This document shows positions 25,293 to 34,384 of a DNA stretch of 64,000 nt, in pieces. The position numbers were made by a program, and so were the translations under genes. Position 1 is the stretch's first letter. Every line of letters begins with the position of its first letter. Origin of the DNA: Paenibacillus lactis. GTDB lineage: Bacteria; Bacillota; Bacilli; Paenibacillales; Paenibacillaceae. The stretch is from NCBI RefSeq assembly GCF_017873605.1, contig NZ_JAGGKI010000012.1:124001-188000 (forward strand), written 5' to 3'. The notes beneath the pieces were generated by a model. That model made no database searches. It was not told the DNA's origin and saw only the letters and a list, made by a program, of their open reading frames with translations.

Positions 25293-27134
25293 ATGCAATC
25301 AAGAGATCAGATTCGCAACATTGCCATTATTGCACACGTTGACCATGGCAAAACAACACTTGTAGACCAGCTGCTGAAGCAATCCGGTATTTTCCGGGAG
25401 CATGAGACGCTGCAGGAGCGCGCGATGGACTCCAACGACCTGGAGCGCGAACGCGGGATTACCATCTTGGCCAAAAATACGGCTATCACGTATAAAGATT
25501 ATCTGATCAATATTGTAGATACACCGGGACACGCCGATTTCGGCGGTGAAGTGGAACGGATCATGAAAATGGTTGACGGCGTTCTGCTCGTCGTCGATGC
25601 CTATGAAGGCTGCATGCCTCAAACCAAATTTGTGCTCGGCAAAGCGCTCGCACATAATTTGACGCCAATCGTCGTTGTTAACAAAATCGACCGTCCGGCC
25701 GCCCGTCCGGCTGAAGTTATCGATGAAGTGCTTGATCTGTTCATCGAGCTCGGCGCAAACGACGATCAACTCGATTTTCCGGTCGTTTATGCATCGGGCT
25801 TGAACGGAACCTCAAGCAAGGATCCGGACAAGCAGGATGACAATATGCTCGCCATGTACGAAACGATCATCGAGCACATTCCTTCCCCAACGGAGAAAGT
25901 GGACGAGCCGCTTCAGTTCCTCGTTACCTTGATGGATTACAACGAATACCTGGGCCGCATCGCGATTGGCCGCGTGAACCGCGGCATTATCAAGCAGGGA
26001 CAATCCGTTACGGTCATCATGCGCGACGGATCAAGCAAGAATGCCCGGATCGAGAAGCTGTTCGGCTTCCAAGGCTTGAAGCGGATCGAGGTTTCGGAAG
26101 CCGGCGCAGGCGATATCGTTGCCATTGCCGGTATCAAGGATATCAACATCGGAGAGACGATCGCCGATCCTCAGCATCCGGAGGCACTGCCGGTGCTGAA
26201 AATCGATGAACCGACACTCCAAATGACATTCCTCGTGAACAACAGTCCTTTCGCCGGACGTGAAGGCAAATGGGTAACGTCCCGCAAGCTGCGCGACCGG
26301 CTGTTCAAAGAGCTTGAGACTGACGTCAGCTTGAGAGTGGAAGAAACCGACAGCCCGGATGCATATATCGTCTCCGGACGCGGTGAGCTCCATCTTGGCA
26401 TCTTGATCGAGAACATGCGCCGTGAAGGCTACGAGCTTCAAGTATCCAAGCCGGAAGTTATCGTCCGCGAAATCGACGGCGTCAAAATGGAGCCGATCGA
26501 ACGCTTGATGATCGACGTGCCGGAAGAAAGCATGGGTGCGGTCATGGAAAGCCTTGGAACACGCAAGGCAGAAATGGTGAATATGGTGAACAGCGGCAAC
26601 GGACAGGTTCGATTGGAATTCCTGATCCCGGCCCGCGGATTGATTGGATACCGCACCCATTTCTTGACGCTGACTCGCGGCTACGGCGTGATGAACCACG
26701 CATTTGACAGCTATGGCCCGCTAGTGGGCGGCCAGGTCGGCGGACGCCACCAAGGCGTGCTCGTATCGACGGAGAACGGAACGTCGACCTTCTATGGCAT
26801 GCTGTCTGTAGAAGATCGCGGAACACTGTTCCTTGAGCCGGGTACTGAAATTTATGAGGGCATGATCGTCGGGGAGCATACCCGTGACAATGACATCGTC
26901 GTTAACATCTGTAAGGAAAAGCAGCTGACGAACGTCCGCTCCGCAACGAAGGACGACACGGTGAAGCTGAAGACGCCTCGCATCTTCTCTTTGGAGCAGG
27001 CGCTCGAATATCTGAATGATGACGAATATTGCGAAATTACGCCGAAGTCTGTGCGTCTGCGGAAGAAGATCTTGAACAAGAGCGAACGCGAGCGTGCAGA
27101 AAAACATCGTAAAATGGCGCAAGCGAATCTATAA
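25293..27134 (+). CDS. typA: Ribosome-associated GTPase TypA/BipA
   Basis: A 613-residue translational GTPase. The G domain shows AHVDHGKTTL, RERGITI, DTPGHADFGGEVER and NKID, followed by EF-G-like domains and the TypA-specific C-terminal domain. It acts on the ribosome and assists 50S assembly under cold and stress conditions. It corresponds to B. subtilis ylaG and is followed by ylaH as there. The SD is AGAAGGGATTTGAG. Confidence 0.96.
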   Translation: MQSRDQIRNIAIIAHVDHGKTTLVDQLLKQSGIFREHETLQERAMDSNDLERERGITILAKNTAITYKDYLINIVDTPGHADFGGEVERIMKMVDGVLLVVDAYEGCMPQTKFVLGKALAHNLTPIVVVNKIDRPAARPAEVIDEVLDLFIELGANDDQLDFPVVYASGLNGTSSKDPDKQDDNMLAMYETIIEHIPSPTEKVDEPLQFLVTLMDYNEYLGRIAIGRVNRGIIKQGQSVTVIMRDGSSKNARIEKLFGFQGLKRIEVSEAGAGDIVAIAGIKDINIGETIADPQHPEALPVLKIDEPTLQMTFLVNNSPFAGREGKWVTSRKLRDRLFKELETDVSLRVEETDSPDAYIVSGRGELHLGILIENMRREGYELQVSKPEVIVREIDGVKMEPIERLMIDVPEESMGAVMESLGTRKAEMVNMVNSGNGQVRLEFLIPARGLIGYRTHFLTLTRGYGVMNHAFDSYGPLVGGQVGGRHQGVLVSTENGTSTFYGMLSVEDRGTLFLEPGTEIYEGMIVGEHTRDNDIVVNICKEKQLTNVRSATKDDTVKLKTPRIFSLEQALEYLNDDEYCEITPKSVRLRKKILNKSERERAEKHRKMAQANL

Positions 27135-27181
27135 TAGAGAATATGCTAAAGATTACTTGTCCTTAAAGGAGTGAGCCTGTC

Positions 27182-27475
27182 ATGCAGGAATGGTTGGCCG
27201 CGCATCCGCTCATCTCGTATATTTTGATCTTTGTGATGATTACCTACGTGTACAACAAGGTGTTTCGGGTTAAACAGAAGCTCCCCTTGCTTAAGGAGAT
27301 TCTGTTGTACTTCCTGATGCTGCTCGGATCGGCTATTCTGCTCGTGTTCCAAATCGATAAGCTGCCGATCATCCAATGTCTGCTTGTAGCGGTCGCCTTG
27401 ATGTTCATGGTTCGGATACGCTATTTTGTGGAGGAACGCCAGAAGAAAAAGACGCAGGCGGAATCCAAATCGTAA
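27182..27475 (+). CDS. ylaH: YlaH-like membrane protein
   Basis: A 97-residue protein with three hydrophobic helices and a basic tail (EERQKKKTQAESKS). It matches the YlaH family by pattern and by position immediately after typA, as in B. subtilis. The SD is AAAGGAGTGAG. Function unknown. Confidence 0.85.
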   Translation: MQEWLAAHPLISYILIFVMITYVYNKVFRVKQKLPLLKEILLYFLMLLGSAILLVFQIDKLPIIQCLLVAVALMFMVRIRYFVEERQKKKTQAESKS

Positions 27476-27565
27476 AAAACGAGTGAACATTCGCGCGATT
27501 TTACGCTGATTTCGGCAACCTTTTGTCAGTCCCCGTCGTTTAATAAGAGAGAGAAGTAACCCATG

Positions 27566-27608
27566 GTCCGATGAATGCTCAGTCCTAAGGTCTGAGCGTT
27601 CATCGGAC
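27566..27608 (+). other. 17-bp hairpin upstream of the LCP gene
   Basis: GTCCGATGAATGCTCAG pairs with CTGAGCGTTCATCGGAC over 17 bp with a single G-U pair and a 9-base loop. No T-run follows. It lies between ylaH and the LCP gene and could end the typA-ylaH mRNA or regulate the LCP gene. Confidence 0.7.
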
Positions 27609-27643
27609 ATTCATCTAATTTGAATGAAATCAGGTGCAATGAT

Positions 27644-28747
27644 ATGAATTCTAATCATACCAATCTCCCTCCAAGATCAAAAAGCGGGGGGAAGGGCAAG
27701 AAAACCTCTGCTCCAAAGCGAAAAAAAAGCGGTGTAAAAACATTTTTTAAAACGATTCTGATTATTTTACTGATCGCAATCCTATCCGCCGCAGGCTATG
27801 CAGGATTTTTGTTCTTTAAAGGCAATGAAGTTATCGAGAAGAGCGGAATCGACAAGCCGGTGCCTCCAGGGCAATCCGCCAAGGAAAAGCCGATCACGAT
27901 GCTGCTTCTCGGAACGGACTACCGTCCGAAAACCGGAACTTATTTGACGGATGTTGTCATGGTGGTTTCGATGCATCCCGATACGAATACGGCGACGCTG
28001 GTATCGCTCCCAAGGGATACGCTCATCGAGCTTGAAGGATATGTGCCGAACAAGCTAAACTCGTATTATCCGAAGTTCAAAGCTGCCTTCAACAAGGCCG
28101 AGAAGAAGCAGCCGGGCAGCGGAATTAAGCCTGAGGATGAGATGAAGGTCATGATGAGCAAATACATGGGAGTGAACATCGATTACGTCACTGTGATCGA
28201 TTTCCAGGGCTTCCGTGATATTGTTGATACCTTTGGCGGCGTTGATGTCAACGTAAAATACAATATGTGCCACAGGGACTCCGCCGATGGCACGGATATC
28301 AACCTGAAGGCAGGCCCGCAGAAGCTGGACGGCGCTAAGGCGCTGGATTATGTACGCTACCGGAAATCGATGAACTGCAACCCGAAAACCAAGGAATCCA
28401 ACGATTTCGACCGCAATGCCCGTCAGAGCGAGGTGCTTCACTCCTTGCTGGACCGCATGAAGTCTTTAGGCGGGGTTACCAAGGTCGGCAACGCGCTGGA
28501 TGCGGTATCGGACAATATGATCACCGATCTGGAGCAGGATCAGATCCGCAACCTGATCGCAACGTATTATGATATTAAGAAGGATGACGTACGGTTTATG
28601 CCGGTGACCGGCGAATGGCGAAGCCCGAATGTGTATATCAGTTCGGCTGAGCTCGAGAAGGCGAAGCAAGCGCTGCAGGAGGAGCTGGCCGGCAATCATA
28701 AAGCCGGGACAGCAGGGGAAGAAGGTACAACTCCTGTCTCACCGTGA
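27644..28747 (+). CDS. LytR-CpsA-Psr (LCP) family cell-wall ligase
   Basis: A 367-residue type II membrane protein. A Lys-rich N-terminus and one helix (about residues 29-49, FFKTILIILLIAILSAAGY) precede an extracellular LCP domain. Conserved pyrophosphate-lipid binding elements include LLLGTDYRP, SLPRDTLIE, ALDYVRYRKS and DFDRNARQSEV. LCP enzymes attach wall teichoic acid or other anionic glycopolymers to peptidoglycan. ATG 27644 is chosen for the SD AGGTG; the frame opens earlier. The Thr/Gly-rich C-terminal tail is probably disordered. Confidence 0.93.
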   Translation: MNSNHTNLPPRSKSGGKGKKTSAPKRKKSGVKTFFKTILIILLIAILSAAGYAGFLFFKGNEVIEKSGIDKPVPPGQSAKEKPITMLLLGTDYRPKTGTYLTDVVMVVSMHPDTNTATLVSLPRDTLIELEGYVPNKLNSYYPKFKAAFNKAEKKQPGSGIKPEDEMKVMMSKYMGVNIDYVTVIDFQGFRDIVDTFGGVDVNVKYNMCHRDSADGTDINLKAGPQKLDGAKALDYVRYRKSMNCNPKTKESNDFDRNARQSEVLHSLLDRMKSLGGVTKVGNALDAVSDNMITDLEQDQIRNLIATYYDIKKDDVRFMPVTGEWRSPNVYISSAELEKAKQALQEELAGNHKAGTAGEEGTTPVSP

Positions 28748-28750
28748 CAA

Positions 28751-28780
28751 TTGAAGGCAAGTTTTACCGTGTGATATAAT
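28751..28780 (+). promoter_or_regulatory. Promoter of a small unknown gene
   Basis: TTGAAG (28751-28756), an 18-base spacer and TATAAT (28775-28780), 43 bases before the ATG of the small ORF at 28823. Confidence 0.6.
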
Positions 28781-28822
28781 ACAATGTAACAGATGGAGAT
28801 CATTGTACAGGAGGCCTCATTT

Positions 28823-29122
28823 ATGTCCTACCCAATGATGCACACGACACGCGCGCCGATCCGGCTTGATCAGGCTGCTGAAGCAGCTTGGGGATTTGTG
28901 CGGTCAACTTCCATCCGTATACACTCCGCAGAAGACGGCATCTGCTCCGTTTCGAAGCTCCTTCCGCCGCATGGGTCGGAATTGGATATCGAAACGGGCG
29001 GATTTTCGCTGCCGTTTCTTGAATACGCTGGCCGTTCTCCTCGATCGGCGGTTTTACTGAAGACGGGGAAGCTATGGCCATGTAAAAAGCCCAGTGGGAT
29101 TTCACTGGGCTTTTTTGTATGA
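28823..29122 (+). CDS. Hypothetical small protein, possibly frameshifted (99 aa)
   Basis: The frame has its own promoter and a near-perfect SD (AGGAGG, 8 bases before ATG 28823), and starts MSYPMMHTTRAPIRLDQAAE. I recognise no family. The frame runs through the terminator stem at 29084-29116 before reaching a stop, which is abnormal. In another frame the same DNA reads WPFSSIGGFTEDGEAMAM and stops at TAA 29083-29085, right before the terminator. A one-base shift near 29022-29040 would join the two frames. Either the gene has suffered a frameshift or the sequence has an error. Confidence 0.45.
   Translation: MSYPMMHTTRAPIRLDQAAEAAWGFVRSTSIRIHSAEDGICSVSKLLPPHGSELDIETGGFSLPFLEYAGRSPRSAVLLKTGKLWPCKKPSGISLGFFV
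29084..29116 (+). terminator. Terminator after the small hypothetical gene
   Basis: AAGCCCAGTG pairs with CACTGGGCTT, flanked by A5 and T6; it is symmetrical and between convergent genes, so likely bidirectional (also for the ylaJ-like gene). Confidence 0.88.
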
Positions 29123-29193
29123 AAAATGTGGAGTCTTGGCGGACAAACACGGATCTTCGTCCTAGTCACGAATCGATTGCCGTCATGTAATGT

Positions 29194-29862
29194 CTATCTG
29201 CTGCGGTTGGTGTTTTGCGGTGCATTCCCTTGAGGACTGTTCGGCTGTACCGTGCGTCCTCCGTGATCTTGGGCATTACCGTTTCTAGGCGTGACATCTT
29301 TAGGCAGCTGCGGAATGATGCGTCCGACGATATCGGCAAGCTCGCTGGCCAGTCCGGCTATCGGGTGACCCTCCTGAATATGTCGGCCAAGATCGGCAAT
29401 GCGGTTGGTAATGTCCAAATCGGCTGTAACGAGCGCGTTGGCTCCGGCAGGATCCTTCTGTAGAGCTTCGGCGACCGTGTATTTGATGGTACCCACTTCA
29501 GCACGGTCGAGATTTCCATCGACATTTAGTCCCACAACGGCCGTATTGCCCATGACCACACAATTGGCATTCTTGACGCCTGGTACACTTTCGGCCAACG
29601 CTTTCAAATGATTGGCGGTCGACGTATCCACACGCGCATTACCTTGGGTATTGTCAGCCGCGTCCCCCCTGTTCGTGATACCCGGGCCCCAGCCATCTAC
29701 ATTGTTGGTGGCAAGGCCTCTGTTACCATTCAAGCTTTGGGCTGTCGTGTTATTCGTCTGTCCATTCGTTTGATTACGAGGAGAGGGTGATGCATTGTTA
29801 TTGGCAGTCCCGCAGCCTGCGAGAAGCACCATCGTCAGCACTAGGGATAGAGCAGCTTTCAT
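29194..29862 (-). CDS. YhcN/YlaJ family sporulation lipoprotein
   Basis: A 222-residue lipoprotein. The N-terminal signal ends in a lipobox LLAGCG, so lipidation at Cys near residue 17 is expected. An Asn/Gln/Thr-rich linker follows, then a YhcN/YlaJ domain (VPGVKNANCVVMGNTAVVGL, AEVGTIKYTVAEAL) and a low-complexity Asn/Pro tail. This family is found in spore membranes and forespores. Its divergent placement before the phoH-like gene matches ylaJ-ylaK in B. subtilis. The SD is GAAAGGA; the frame extends upstream without an SD. Confidence 0.88.
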   Translation of the reverse strand: MKAALSLVLTMVLLAGCGTANNNASPSPRNQTNGQTNNTTAQSLNGNRGLATNNVDGWGPGITNRGDAADNTQGNARVDTSTANHLKALAESVPGVKNANCVVMGNTAVVGLNVDGNLDRAEVGTIKYTVAEALQKDPAGANALVTADLDITNRIADLGRHIQEGHPIAGLASELADIVGRIIPQLPKDVTPRNGNAQDHGGRTVQPNSPQGNAPQNTNRSR

Positions 29863-29979
29863 ATGAATCTGTCCTTTCGTCGTAAATTTCATTCGATTAC
29901 TCCAGAGGCTAAGCTTATTATGTCCGGGACGAAATGGTTTAATGTGTACCTGATGATGAAGAAGCAGTGGAGGGATAAG

Positions 29980-31311
29980 ATGAGTAAAATTTTTGTGCTG
30001 GATACGAACGTACTGCTGCATGATCCTCAATCCATTTATGCTTTTGAGGAGCATGAGGTCATCATTCCTGCGGTGGTTCTTGAGGAGATCGATTCGAAGA
30101 AGCGTAATGCCGATGAGATCGGCCGAAATGCCCGCACCGTGTCCCGGCTGTTGGATGGATTACGGGAACGGGGGCACCTGCATGACGGGGTGCTTCTGGA
30201 GAATGGCGGGACACTGAAGGTCGAGCTGAATCATCGCAGCTTCGTCAAGGTACAAGAACTGTTTAGTGAGGCTACCAACGACAATCGAATTTTGGCTGTC
30301 GCGTTAAATTATAAATTGGAGGAGGAACCGAAGGAGGACGGCAAGGCTGTCGTGCTCGTCAGCAAGGACGTATTGGTCCGGATCAAGGCGGATGTGCTTG
30401 GATTAACGACACAGGACTACTTGTCCGACCGGACGGCCGATCCGAGCGAATTGTTTCCCGGATATTCGACGATCAAGGTACACCCGTCGGTCATCGACGA
30501 GTTTTACAGCTACCGTTATCTTCCGATCAAACCGCTGCAGCTGCCTTATCTGTTGTACCCGCACGAATTCGTCATTTTGAAGGATGAAATGGGCTCGGCC
30601 AAGTCGGCATTGCTTCGCGTCAATGAGGATGCTACACGGCTTGAGCCGCTGCACTTGAGCAATGAACCGGTATGGGGAATAAGCGCCCGCAATGCCCAGC
30701 AGCGAATGGCGATCGAGCTGCTGCTTAACGACGATATCCCGCTCGTGACGATCACGGGTAAGGCGGGAACAGGGAAAACATTGCTGGCGCTTGCAGCCGG
30801 TCTGTCCAAAGTCGAGGATGAGCACCGATATAAAAAGCTGCTGATTGCCCGGCCTGTCGTTCCGATGGGCAAGGATATCGGTTATTTGCCCGGCGAGAAG
30901 GAAGATAAGCTGAGACCTTGGATGCAGCCGATATATGATAATCTGGAATTTTTGTTCGATACCAAGAAATCGGGCGATATCGATAAAATACTCATGGGGC
31001 TCGGCAGTATTCAGGTCGAAGCGTTGACTTACATTCGCGGCCGGTCCATTCCAGGGCAATTCATTATTGTGGATGAAGCGCAAAACTTATCGCGGCACGA
31101 AGTCAAGACCATTGTGTCTAGGGCCGGAGAAGGAAGCAAAGTCATTCTTATGGGAGATCCGGAGCAGATCGATCATCCGTATCTGGATGCGGTGAGCAAT
31201 GGCCTGACCTATGTGGTAGAGCGGTTTAAGCAGGAGCGCCTGAGCGGTCATATCACATTAACGAAGGGCGAGCGTTCCAAGCTGGCTCAACTGGCGGCAG
31301 ATTTGCTGTAG
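29980..31311 (+). CDS. ylaK: PhoH family ATPase with N-terminal PIN domain (YlaK)
   Basis: A 443-residue fusion. The N-terminal PIN ribonuclease-type domain shows FVLDTNVLLHDP and SKDVLVRIKA acidic positions. The C-terminal PhoH ATPase has Walker A GKAGTGKT and Walker B IIVDEAQN. PIN-PhoH proteins have been shown elsewhere to be RNA helicase/ribonucleases; the role in Bacilli is unclear. ATG 29980 is chosen for the SD GGAGGG; the frame begins 117 bases earlier. Gene order agrees with B. subtilis ylaK. Confidence 0.92.
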   Translation: MSKIFVLDTNVLLHDPQSIYAFEEHEVIIPAVVLEEIDSKKRNADEIGRNARTVSRLLDGLRERGHLHDGVLLENGGTLKVELNHRSFVKVQELFSEATNDNRILAVALNYKLEEEPKEDGKAVVLVSKDVLVRIKADVLGLTTQDYLSDRTADPSELFPGYSTIKVHPSVIDEFYSYRYLPIKPLQLPYLLYPHEFVILKDEMGSAKSALLRVNEDATRLEPLHLSNEPVWGISARNAQQRMAIELLLNDDIPLVTITGKAGTGKTLLALAAGLSKVEDEHRYKKLLIARPVVPMGKDIGYLPGEKEDKLRPWMQPIYDNLEFLFDTKKSGDIDKILMGLGSIQVEALTYIRGRSIPGQFIIVDEAQNLSRHEVKTIVSRAGEGSKVILMGDPEQIDHPYLDAVSNGLTYVVERFKQERLSGHITLTKGERSKLAQLAADLL

Positions 31312-31371
31312 CTGATATTTCCCGAGAAATAAAGAAAAAGGGAACAAACGGCATCTCATATTTGAAAAAGG

Positions 31372-31410
31372 GGCGGTTCGGAAATCTTTATCATTTCCGG
31401 ACCGTCTTTT
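31372..31410 (+). terminator. Terminator after ylaK
   Basis: GGCGGTTCGGAAAT pairs with ATTTCCGGACCGTC (with G-U pairs), followed by TTTTCT. The remaining bases to 31688 hold no gene; an extended -10 promoter TGGTATAAT lies at 31604-31612. Confidence 0.8.
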
Positions 31411-31603
31411 CTAATATCTTCCGCAGCACTTGGGTGCGGTGCAAGAAGGGATCCCTCACTCTTGCTTGTATTGGGTTCATGCCGTATAGAGACTCCGGGG
31501 CAGTGAGCTTGCTTAATGCGTTCTGCATTCACTTGACAACATACTATACAGCTGCGCAGGGTACGGTTTCGTATAGTTCTATCTGTCTGTTCTTGCAAAC
31601 CGG

Positions 31604-31612
31604 TGGTATAAT
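31604..31612 (+). promoter_or_regulatory. Extended -10 promoter of the solute-binding protein gene
   Basis: TGGTATAAT fits the TGnTATAAT extended -10 form; no strong -35 is present. It is about 75 bases before the start codon. Confidence 0.5.
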
Positions 31613-31688
31613 CTATAAATGAGATAGGACAAGAGCACTAGAGGTTTGGTAAAATAAGGGCAAGTGGCTAAAGGAGTGAAGTGGGGAT

Positions 31689-32948
31689 ATGAAACGGAAA
31701 AAATATTGGTTCCTCTTTGCGGTCTTATTATTGTCTTTATCCAGTTTATCTCCCAGCTTCGACTTCACTCATTATACCAAGCGGGAGCCGCCCGGAGATG
31801 AGCCGATTCCGCCCGAACAGCGGCCGGAAACGCCGGAAGCCGACCAGGGCCCGATTCAGGTCGGGGTTCAGTTAAGCGGCGCCGAGCTGAGGAAGCTGAA
31901 TGAGCTGAACGAACAGTTTATGCAGGAGTACGGCGCCGAGGTTAAGATAGTTCCTCTGGAATCGAATGATCCAGACGGGGAGGAATCCCTGGATTCCTTT
32001 ATGATGCAGTTAAGCCTGGGAGAAGGGCCGGATATCCTTTTGACAGATTCGCATTATATAAAAGCGCTTGCAATGAACGGTTATTTGCTCCCGGTCGATG
32101 CCTCCCAAGCGGTTATGCCGGACGGCGAGGCCTTGAATGGCCTGCTCACGCCGCTGCAGTGGAACGGATACCAATGGGGCTTGCCTTTCGACATCGATCC
32201 CTATGTCATGGTCTGGAACGGGCAAGGGAAGGACGAACCCTCCAAGAAGCTGCCCCGAAGCCGGAAAGAATGGAAAGAATATTTCGGCGTACATACATCC
32301 GGTGCGGTGCTGTCCTTTGACTTAAGGGACCCCTACGCCTTTGCAGCTGCGGTTCACCTCATGGAAGGAGATCCGTCCAGTCCGGATCGGGATGTTCTGG
32401 ACTTGCTGCTGCGGGGCATCAGACCTGCTTCGGAGTCAATGAGCGGCGAGCAGCAGGTTCCCGGGGAAAATTCGGAACCGAGTGACGAGCCGGGAACCGT
32501 TCAGATCGGGCCCTATTCAGCCTTTGTCGATCAAGACACCGACGGTAGGACTCTTGCTCTCGCGATGGGGAATAATCATCCAAAGTCCCCTGTCGTTCGC
32601 ACACGATGTCTTGCCGTTGCGGCCCAAACGGAATCTTCCGCACTCGCCATGAAATGGATAACGTACATGACGGAAAAAGAGCAGCAGCGCGAATGGAGCA
32701 AGTCGGCAGGAACGCTGCCTGTTTTGTCAGAGCTTTACGTGACCAGCAGTCACTTGCTTCATGACCAAGGCATCTGGCAAAAGGCGGCCGTGCCGGTTCA
32801 GCTGCTGCTTGCGGAGAACGAAGCTTCGGTGCTCGATTTTGGGGAGCCGGTGAACTTCCAGGCCTATGCCGAATCGGCCCGGAGCCTGTTGAGCGGAGAA
32901 ATAACCATGGAGAAGTACCTGGAGCTGCATCCTCCTGAGGCAAAGTGA
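31689..32948 (+). CDS. Extracellular solute-binding protein, family 1-like, orphan
   Basis: A 419-residue exported protein. The N-terminal signal (MKRKKYWFLFAVLLLSLSSL) lacks the lipobox Cys usual for Gram-positive binding proteins. A Pro/Glu-rich linker follows, then a MalE-type fold (GPDILLTDSHYIKALAMNGYLLPV; YQWGLPFDIDPYVMVWN; WITYMTEKEQQREWSK near the C-terminus). No permease or ATPase genes are adjacent. It may be anchored by its uncleaved hydrophobic N-terminus or act as a sensor partner. SD AAGGAG lies 12 bases from the ATG. A strong terminator follows. Confidence 0.75.
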   Translation: MKRKKYWFLFAVLLLSLSSLSPSFDFTHYTKREPPGDEPIPPEQRPETPEADQGPIQVGVQLSGAELRKLNELNEQFMQEYGAEVKIVPLESNDPDGEESLDSFMMQLSLGEGPDILLTDSHYIKALAMNGYLLPVDASQAVMPDGEALNGLLTPLQWNGYQWGLPFDIDPYVMVWNGQGKDEPSKKLPRSRKEWKEYFGVHTSGAVLSFDLRDPYAFAAAVHLMEGDPSSPDRDVLDLLLRGIRPASESMSGEQQVPGENSEPSDEPGTVQIGPYSAFVDQDTDGRTLALAMGNNHPKSPVVRTRCLAVAAQTESSALAMKWITYMTEKEQQREWSKSAGTLPVLSELYVTSSHLLHDQGIWQKAAVPVQLLLAENEASVLDFGEPVNFQAYAESARSLLSGEITMEKYLELHPPEAK

Positions 32949-32976
32949 AACGCATAATTAGGATCAGCACGTCAAA

Positions 32977-33026
32977 CAGCTGCCCGGAACGTTAGATTGC
33001 GAATGTTCCGGGCAGCTGTTTTTTTG
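32977..33026 (+). terminator. Terminator after the orphan binding protein
   Basis: AGCTGCCCGGAAC pairs perfectly with GTTCCGGGCAGCT, followed by GT7. The 33027-33170 interval holds no gene. Confidence 0.88.
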
Positions 33027-33170
33027 TTCATCCTATGTAGTGGATAATAGAGGCGTCAATCTAATGGCAGTTAATCCATACAGCCTTAAAGATGATAGTG
33101 ACCGGGGGGCGGGACTATCGGTACTGCGCTTAATTGCAGTGGTTTCTTAAGTTAAACAAGCTATAGCAAG

Positions 33171-34280
33171 CTATAAATCCAGCTCCATCGTAACCATGAG
33201 CCTCTGATTGGCGCTTGAAACCTCTGTTGCTTTCAGAAAGGACACCAGCTGTTTCGGATAGAAGTTCATGTCGAATTCTTCCTGGAGCGCCTGGCGCGTT
33301 GTGTCCGGCAGCTCGATCCGGTTGAATACAAGCTTGTCGACATGGAACATAATGGCGTTCTGCGGATCTTCGACAACCGTATACCGGCCTTCGATCAAAA
33401 GGGATAAATTGCCGCTTTCTCCGGATGCAATCACTTTGCCGTCATTGAAATGAAATGCGAACGAGTTGAAGAGCTCGTCCTCGGACCGGAGGAAGGCATT
33501 AAGCTCATCTTCATGAATGTTTATCGTATACACTTTCCCGTTTGTCTTCAATATGTTCTTGCTGCCCTGAACGAAATCCGGAAGATTCTCCATTGCGTTT
33601 GCCAGGGCCCGGAAATGGCGTTTCACCTCGTAGAGGCCGACGTTCTCCCAATATAAAGTAAACTCCTCAATCAGCTTTTTCATGGCTTCAGGATTGCTGC
33701 TTGTCGATACGGCGCTGTCCACCTGCTTCTCCAGCGCAAGCACACGTTCCCGCTGCCTGACCAGATTATCCTTCACTTCAACAAGCGCCGATGCATTCCG
33801 AGCGGCCTCAGCCTTGGAGGAGGCAAGCTCCTGAAATTGGTTGTTATAGGCCGTTAACACGTCCCGGTCATTCTGAATGATCAAATCGTAAAAATCCAGT
33901 ACACGGAAAAACCCGGCCAAGCTTTTAGCAGATAACAGCATGTAATATAACTGCTCGCGCTCGCCCATGTAATAGGAACGCAGCACAGCTCCGGCGCGCT
34001 CCTGGCGGTCACGAATCGTCAGCTCCAATTCTCCGATCTTCCCTTGAAGCTCGTCCTGCAGCGCTTCAAGCTCCACAATCCGGCTCGAAATCCGGGAAAT
34101 CTCCTCATCGATCTCGACAATGGACAGACTGTCCTGCAAGATGCGGCGCGCCTCTTCCGAGTCCGGCATGACGGGGCTTGCATCCTGCTCGGAGTAAACC
34201 GCTGGAGTAAACATGAAACAGAACAACAGAAGCAGCGTGAGCATGAACGGGAGGATCGGCGTTTTTAATCGTTCAATCAA
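33171..34280 (-). CDS. Secreted coiled-coil protein, unknown
   Basis: A 369-residue protein with an N-terminal signal peptide (LTLLLLFCFMFTPAVYS) and a long Glu/Gln-rich coiled coil (about residues 50-205: EIDEEISRISSRIVELEALQ and the later AEAARNASALVEVKDNL) resembling the N-terminal coiled coil of CwlO/PcsB hydrolases. The C-terminal part has no hydrolase motif and looks beta-rich. The start is TTG, 7-8 bases after SD AAGGAGG. I do not assign a function; a regulator or scaffold at the cell surface is possible. A bidirectional terminator lies upstream of it. Confidence 0.75.
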   Translation of the reverse strand: MIERLKTPILPFMLTLLLLFCFMFTPAVYSEQDASPVMPDSEEARRILQDSLSIVEIDEEISRISSRIVELEALQDELQGKIGELELTIRDRQERAGAVLRSYYMGEREQLYYMLLSAKSLAGFFRVLDFYDLIIQNDRDVLTAYNNQFQELASSKAEAARNASALVEVKDNLVRQRERVLALEKQVDSAVSTSSNPEAMKKLIEEFTLYWENVGLYEVKRHFRALANAMENLPDFVQGSKNILKTNGKVYTINIHEDELNAFLRSEDELFNSFAFHFNDGKVIASGESGNLSLLIEGRYTVVEDPQNAIMFHVDKLVFNRIELPDTTRQALQEEFDMNFYPKQLVSFLKATEVSSANQRLMVTMELDL

Positions 34281-34384
34281 CAGGAGTCCTCCTTGAATGG
34301 TTGTTTAGACGAAAGGAATCCGTCCGCTGTCCCTTCATTGTTAACCAATATATGATGATGACGTTATAAATATCAACCTTTTGG

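Noticed and set aside
31362..31622. Open frame of 86 codons after ylaK
   Set aside because: Its first part is the ylaK terminator and the rest covers the promoter region of the next gene; no SD.
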